Shown here: in pieces, positions 15,354-18,525 of the stretch
Position numbering within the stretch: the stretch's first letter is position 1
How the letters are laid out: each line of letters starts with the position of its first letter
Assembly: GCA_025938035.1 (NCBI GenBank)
Contig: JAICQE010000078.1
Coordinates: 1-18,525, forward strand
Length of the DNA: 18,525 bases
Origin: Vicinamibacteria bacterium
Lineage (GTDB): Bacteria > Acidobacteriota > Vicinamibacteria > Vicinamibacterales > UBA2999
Reading direction: 5' to 3'
Position numbers and translations under genes: made by a program
The notes under the pieces: model-generated
What the model was told of the DNA's origin: nothing
The model's database searches: none
Seen by the model: only the letters and a program-made list of their open reading frames with translations

Positions 15354-16408
15354 CGGTCGCCCACCTTTCGGAGTGCGAGGCCGACGGCCACGGCCGCCGT
15401 CGCCGCGTGATCCGCCGATTCCGAGCCGAGCTTGCCCCGATCCCACGTGACGGCCTTGAACGGGTCGAACTCCTCGACAGGAGTGCCGAAGCGCTCCTCG
15501 AGCATCTCGCGGAAGCCGTCCACGCGCGATGCGCCGCCGCTGATGATGATCCGGTCGATGTGGTCGTTCGCCGCCGAGGCCTTGAAGAAGTCGAACGTCT
15601 TCTGAATCTCGAGCAGGACGTTTTCAGTGACCGCCCGCAGCACCGGCTGCGCGTCTTCGAACGTCGCGCCGTCGACCGGAATGCCCTTCTTCAACTGCTC
15701 GGCCGCCTCGAACGGCAGGTCGAGCTCCTTCTGCACCGCCTCGGTGTAGGTGTTGCCGCCCATGGAGACGTCACGCGCGAAGACCGACTGCTCGCCCTGC
15801 AGAATATTGATGTTGATGGCGCTGGCGCCGGCGTTGAGCAGCACGACGACCTGCTTCGCGTCGAAGCCGTAGTTCACTTCGTAAGCGTTCTGCAGCGCGA
15901 ACGCGTCCACGTCGACGATCACCGGCGTCCGGCCGGCCTGGGCGATCACGCCGGTGTAGTCGCCGATCTTTTCCTTCTTGGCGGCGACGAGCAGCACTTC
16001 CATGCTGCCGCGCGAGTCGGGCCCGGTGCCAGGGTCGAGAATCTGGTAATCCAGGTTGACGTCCTGGATGTCGAACGGGATGTACTGCTCCGCTTCCCAG
16101 TAGATCGATTCGTGCAGCTCTGTTTCGGTCATCACCGGGAGCGTGATCTTCTTGACGATCACGGCGCTGCCCGACAGCGACGCGCAGACTTCCTTGGTCT
16201 TGAACGAGTTGCGCTCGAAGATTCGCTTGATCGAATTCGCGACCGCCGTAGCGTCGATGATTGCGCCGTCGACGATGGCATCGGCGGGCACCGGCTCGAT
16301 TCCGAATGCGGCAACGCGGAAGTCCTTGGCTGTCGGCTTGAGCTCGACGGCCTTCACGGCGCTGGAACCGATGTCCAGCCCGACCACGCTCTTCTGCTTG
16401 CGAAACAC
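15350..16408 (-). CDS. pilM: Type IV pilus assembly ATPase-like protein PilM
   Basis: This 352-residue cytoplasmic, actin/FtsA-like protein binds the N-terminal tail of PilN and helps build the pilus machine. Features are the nucleotide-binding phosphate-1 loop VVGLDIGSSAVKAVEL (about 8-23), SLSGSAVIVKKITLP, the strongly conserved EAEQYIPFDI (about 105-114), the ALQNAYE and VVLLNAGASAINI strands, and the IIISGGASRVDGF adenosine-binding loop. The start is a GTG at 16408 with GAGG eight bases upstream. It gives the expected length and places FRKQKSVVGLD at the N-terminus as in other PilM proteins. The frame stays open upstream to 16645 but this stretch is Pro/Arg-rich. It is the first gene of the minus-strand pil run. 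Confidence 0.95.
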   Translation of the reverse strand: MFRKQKSVVGLDIGSSAVKAVELKPTAKDFRVAAFGIEPVPADAIVDGAIIDATAVANSIKRIFERNSFKTKEVCASLSGSAVIVKKITLPVMTETELHESIYWEAEQYIPFDIQDVNLDYQILDPGTGPDSRGSMEVLLVAAKKEKIGDYTGVIAQAGRTPVIVDVDAFALQNAYEVNYGFDAKQVVVLLNAGASAININILQGEQSVFARDVSMGGNTYTEAVQKELDLPFEAAEQLKKGIPVDGATFEDAQPVLRAVTENVLLEIQKTFDFFKASAANDHIDRIIISGGASRVDGFREMLEERFGTPVEEFDPFKAVTWDRGKLGSESADHAATAAVAVGLALRKVGDR

Positions 16409-16616
16409 CCTAGTTACCTCGGTCCCCGGGAGGGGGGTTAGCAGCGTTTTCGTGCGCCCGGGTGGCGACCGGTCTGCGGTCAACGCGGGCCCGGCTCTCA
16501 CTCTGAGGCCGTCCCCGTTATCGGCTGTACCAATCCGCGACATCACGGAGCCGCCAAAGATTGGGGTGATGGGGCGATAACTCCCGGCAAACGACGGACT
16601 TGCGGTATCCGTCTGG

Positions 16617-16645
16617 TTGACTATTCCGACAACCCTCCGTATCAT
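16617..16645 (+). promoter_or_regulatory. Sigma70-type promoter for rplM-rpsI-rpsB
   Basis: TTGACT at 16617-16622 and TATCAT at 16640-16645 are separated by exactly 17 bases, close to the consensus -35 and -10 boxes. Transcription would start near 16652, giving a leader of about 50 bases before the rplM ATG. It is the only strong promoter match I see in the divergent region; nothing equivalent was found facing pilM. Confidence 0.7.
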
Positions 16646-16660
16646 TGGGGTTTGCGGTTC

Positions 16661-16694
16661 CTGGACAAGTCTGTCCAGAGGCCCCTGAGGGACC
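16661..16694 (+). promoter_or_regulatory. Candidate structured leader (autoregulatory) of rplM
   Basis: The predicted leader holds a perfect 7-bp hairpin, CTGGACA/TGTCCAG with an AGTC loop (16661-16678). Directly after it comes a second, shorter hairpin, GGCCCC/GGGACC with a TGA loop and one mismatch (16680-16694). The second stem contains the GAGGG ribosome binding site (16687-16691), nine bases before the ATG. Leaders of L13 operons are known to be autoregulated in other bacteria; whether this one is related is inference. Confidence 0.45.
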
Positions 16695-16700
16695 CTTTAC

Positions 16701-17132
16701 ATGCGTACGTTCGTAGCCAGCGCGAAAAGCGCGGACAGCCGGTGGCATGTCATCGATGCGAAGGACCAGGTCCTCGGCCGTGTGGCCACCCTGGCGGCCC
16801 GGCTGCTTCAGGGCAAGCACAAGCCCACTTACACCCCGTTCATTGACACGGGCGACCACGTCGTCGTCGTGAACGCGGAGGCGGTGAAGCTGACGGGACA
16901 GAAGGAAACGGACAAGGTGTATCGGCGTCACAGCGGCTTCGAGGGCGGCCTGCGCGAGGAGCGCGCGGTTGACGTCCGGAAGCGCCGGCCGGTTCGTCTC
17001 GTGGAGGAAGCGGTTCGCGGCATGCTGCCGAAGACCAAGATGGGTGATGCGATGTACCGGAAGCTGAAGGTCTACCCGGGCGCCGAGCACCCCCACACTG
17101 CTCAGCAACCAAGAAAAATCGAGGTCGCGTAA
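16701..17132 (+). CDS. rplM: 50S ribosomal protein L13 (uL13)
   Basis: This is a 143-residue protein of normal length and the first gene of the ribosomal operon. Family features include [72 protein letters not shown], and [20 protein letters not shown] ending in [14 protein letters not shown]13 binds 23S rRNA early in 50S assembly. The start ATG has GAGGG nine bases upstream. rpsI follows after two bases. Confidence 0.98.
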   Translation: MRTFVASAKSADSRWHVIDAKDQVLGRVATLAARLLQGKHKPTYTPFIDTGDHVVVVNAEAVKLTGQKETDKVYRRHSGFEGGLREERAVDVRKRRPVRLVEEAVRGMLPKTKMGDAMYRKLKVYPGAEHPHTAQQPRKIEVA

Positions 17133-17134
17133 CT

Positions 17135-17527
17135 TTGCCGAACATCGAGTATTACGGAACAGGCCGCCGGAAAACGTCCACCGCCCGCGTCTTTCTCCGC
17201 CCCGGAAACGGGACCATCACCGTCAACCACCGAGAGTTCGACCGCTTCTTCCCTACCGACGCGCTGCGCGTTCAGGTGCGGCGGCCGCTGCTGGTGACCG
17301 AAACAGGGGAAAAGTTCGACGTCCTGGCGACGGTCGCCGGAGGCGGAGTGAACGGACAGGCCGGCGCGGTGCGCCTGGGCATCGCCCGCGCACTGGTGGA
17401 GTTCAACGCCGAGCTGCGCAAGCAGCTCAAGAAGGACGGCTTGCTGACGTCCGACTCGCGCATCAAGGAACGCAAGAAGTACGGGCTGGCGGGCGCACGC
17501 AAGCGCTTCCAGTTCAGTAAACGTTAA
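17135..17527 (+). CDS. rpsI: 30S ribosomal protein S9 (uS9)
   Basis: This is a 130-residue protein with the S9 pattern [20 protein letters not shown] at the start, [20 protein letters not shown] in the middle, and the conserved end [20 protein letters not shown] followed by FSKR, whose last residues reach the P-site tRNA. The start is a TTG at 17135, two bases after rplM, with GAGG ten bases upstream; no ATG is available near the conserved N-terminus, so TTG is the only sensible choice. It is coupled to rplM in the usual L13-S9 pair. Confidence 0.98.
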   Translation: MPNIEYYGTGRRKTSTARVFLRPGNGTITVNHREFDRFFPTDALRVQVRRPLLVTETGEKFDVLATVAGGGVNGQAGAVRLGIARALVEFNAELRKQLKKDGLLTSDSRIKERKKYGLAGARKRFQFSKR

Positions 17528-17543
17528 GAGGAACGGAGGGACT

Positions 17544-18359
17544 TTGCCCGGGATCGCGATGAAGGATCTGCTGGAGGCCGGCGTGCATTTCGGCCACCAG
17601 ACGAAGCGGTGGAATCCGAAGATGAAGGAATTCATCTTCGGCGAGCGAAACGGAATCTACATCCTCGACCTGAACAAGACGGTCAAGAAGTTCCGGGACG
17701 CGGAGGAGTTCGTGACCAACCTGGCGGCAGACGGCAAGACCATGCTCTTCGTCGGCACGAAGCGGCAGGCGCAGGACGTCATCGCCGAGGAATCGCAGCG
17801 CTGCGGCATGTTCTTCATCAATCAGCGCTGGCTGGGCGGTCTTCTCACCAACTTCGCCACGATTCAGCGCAGCCTGGGCCGGCTTCGCGACCTGGAAGCG
17901 ATGGTCACGCCGGGCACCGATGGACGCTACGAAACGCTGTCCAAGAAGGAAATCGCCCGCGCGGAAAAAGAGAAGCGGAAGCTGCTCAAGAACCTCGAAG
18001 GCATTCGGCCGATGAGCAAGCTGCCGGACGCGATCTTCGTGGTCGACACGCGTAAGGAAAAGATCGCCGTTGACGAGGCCCGCAAGCTGAAGATTCCGGT
18101 GATCGGCATTGTCGACACCAACTGCGACCCGGATGAAGTGGACTACGTCATTCCGGGCAACGACGACGCGCTGCGCTCGATCAGGCTGTTCGCATCGAAG
18201 ATCGCCGACGCGATCATCGGCGGACGCCAGATGCGCGAGTCGCGCATCGCGGAAGAAGATGCGCAGCAGGCCGAAGAGGCCGCCAAGGCCGATCAGGCGG
18301 CCCGGCTCCGCTCGGCCGTCCGGCCGCAGCGGCGTGAGGCAACGCCCGCCGGCGCATAG
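17544..18359 (+). CDS. rpsB: 30S ribosomal protein S2 (uS2)
   Basis: This 271-residue protein shows the S2 blocks [71 protein letters not shown], and the C-terminal [20 protein letters not shown] with [30 protein letters not shown]. The last 35 residues are Ala/Arg/acidic-rich and probably flexible. I start at the TTG at 17544, since GGAGGG lies three bases upstream and the resulting [13 protein letters not shown] matches the usual S2 N-terminus; the ATG at 17559 is an alternative. It lies 16 bp after rpsI, so all three ribosomal genes share a transcript. Confidence 0.98.
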   Translation: MPGIAMKDLLEAGVHFGHQTKRWNPKMKEFIFGERNGIYILDLNKTVKKFRDAEEFVTNLAADGKTMLFVGTKRQAQDVIAEESQRCGMFFINQRWLGGLLTNFATIQRSLGRLRDLEAMVTPGTDGRYETLSKKEIARAEKEKRKLLKNLEGIRPMSKLPDAIFVVDTRKEKIAVDEARKLKIPVIGIVDTNCDPDEVDYVIPGNDDALRSIRLFASKIADAIIGGRQMRESRIAEEDAQQAEEAAKADQAARLRSAVRPQRREATPAGA

Positions 18360-18382
18360 CACAAGGGAATCCGCAGGACCAT

Positions 18383-18413
18383 GCGCCGGCCTGCGAGCCG
18401 GCGCTTTGTTTGT
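18383..18413 (+). terminator. Intrinsic terminator or attenuator after rpsB
   Basis: A perfect 8-bp GC-rich stem, GCGCCGGC/GCCGGCGC with a six-base loop, is followed by TTTGTTTGT. This is the layout of a Rho-independent terminator, although the T-run is interrupted by G. It lies 24 bases after the rpsB stop and before tsf, so it should end or reduce transcription between the two. Confidence 0.75.
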
Positions 18414-18423
18414 ACAGATTGAT

Positions 18424-18450
18424 TTCGCGAGCTTCGCGGCCTTCGCGGTT
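18424..18450 (+). repeat. Three 9-bp tandem TTCGCG units upstream of tsf
   Basis: TTCGCGAGC, TTCGCGGCC and TTCGCGGTT lie in a row at a 9-bp spacing. The motif resembles 'CTTCGCGGCCTTCGCGGTT' repeats found scattered between genes in some Acidobacteriota and other genomes. It sits in the untranslated region between the rpsB terminator and tsf. I have no evidence for a function. Confidence 0.6.
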
Positions 18451-18479
18451 GAGAAAGCAGAGAAACAGGAATGGCGACT

Positions 18480-18525
18480 ATGACGATTTCGGCGGAAATG
18501 GTGAAACAGCTTCGCGACAAGACGG
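18480..18525 (+). CDS. tsf: Elongation factor Ts (N-terminal fragment, cut by window end)
   Basis: The last bases encode MTISAEMVKQLRDKT, matching the N-terminal UBA-like helix of EF-Ts (ISA..VK.LR..TGAG) that is followed by the EF-Tu-interacting core. EF-Ts regenerates EF-Tu-GTP in translation. I prefer the ATG at 18480 because AGGA lies nine bases upstream and the distance to VKQLR fits the family; the in-frame ATG at 18471 is immediately next to that AGGA and would add MAT. Its place after rpsB is the standard order. Confidence 0.9.
   Translation, partial: MTISAEMVKQLRDKT

Noticed and set aside
15407..16441. 344-codon frame antisense to pilM
   Set aside because: It is a shadow of pilM with low-complexity charged composition and no ribosome binding site support.
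16409..16616. Cyclic di-GMP riboswitch upstream of pilM
   Set aside because: Such switches often precede pilus genes, so I looked for the conserved loop and GNRA-receptor elements on the minus strand, and did not find them.
16409..16645. N-terminal extension of pilM to an upstream start
   Set aside because: The added 79 residues are Pro/Arg-rich, absent from the usual PilM architecture, and the GTG at 16408 has a good ribosome binding site.
1..18525. CRISPR arrays, tRNA genes, transposases or phage genes
   Set aside because: No regularly spaced direct repeats, no tRNA-like cloverleaf, and no mobile-element protein was seen on either strand.

Overview
The window is GC-rich, densely packed and looks chromosomal. 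It most likely comes from an Acidobacteriota member, probably Vicinamibacteria-like. The pointers are a secreted protein that resembles the 'VWFA-related Acidobacterial domain' family, a complete pilMNOPQ type IV pilus cluster, and an rplM-rpsI-rpsB-tsf ribosomal cluster. The lineage is inferred from gene content; no rRNA gene is present to settle it. I see no phage, transposase, plasmid gene, CRISPR array or tRNA, and most of the content is conserved core metabolism and cell-surface machinery.

Layout. (1) Positions 1-4060, plus strand: the end of a branched-chain amino-acid ABC transporter operon, with the binding protein (5'-truncated) followed by livH, livM, livG and livF. Each junction is a short gap or an overlap. 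(2) 4061-4690, minus strand: thiE, thiamine-phosphate synthase, whose stop codon directly abuts the livF stop. (3) 4720-6702, plus strand: a secreted VWA-like protein divergent from thiE. (4) 6703-6815: a convergent gap holding an imperfect inverted repeat. (5) 16408 down to 6816, minus strand: ten consecutive genes, pilM-pilN-pilO-pilP-pilQ, two lipoproteins, an M24 aminopeptidase, accB and accC. Most junctions overlap or are under 40 bp; only accB-accC is separated by 100 bp, and that gap carries a second copy of the inverted repeat. (6) 16409-16700: a divergent intergenic region with a good sigma70-type promoter and a structured leader for rplM. I recognise no pilM promoter in it. (7) 16701-18525, plus strand: rplM, rpsI, rpsB, a hairpin terminator, a 9-bp tandem repeat and the first codons of tsf.

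How the genes work together. LivHMGF and the binding protein form a complete importer for branched-chain or similar amino acids. PilM, PilN, PilO and PilP form the inner-membrane and periplasmic alignment complex that connects to the PilQ secretin of type IV pili. The two lipoproteins after pilQ may be envelope accessory factors. AccB and AccC are the biotin carrier and biotin carboxylase of acetyl-CoA carboxylase, with pepP translationally coupled to accB. The ribosomal genes feed translation.

The points of most interest are small-scale: a GC-rich 24-bp tandem repeat translated in frame inside pilQ, a pair of related inverted repeats on both sides of accC, the rplM leader, and the two uncharacterised lipoproteins. 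I found no convincing new multi-gene system.
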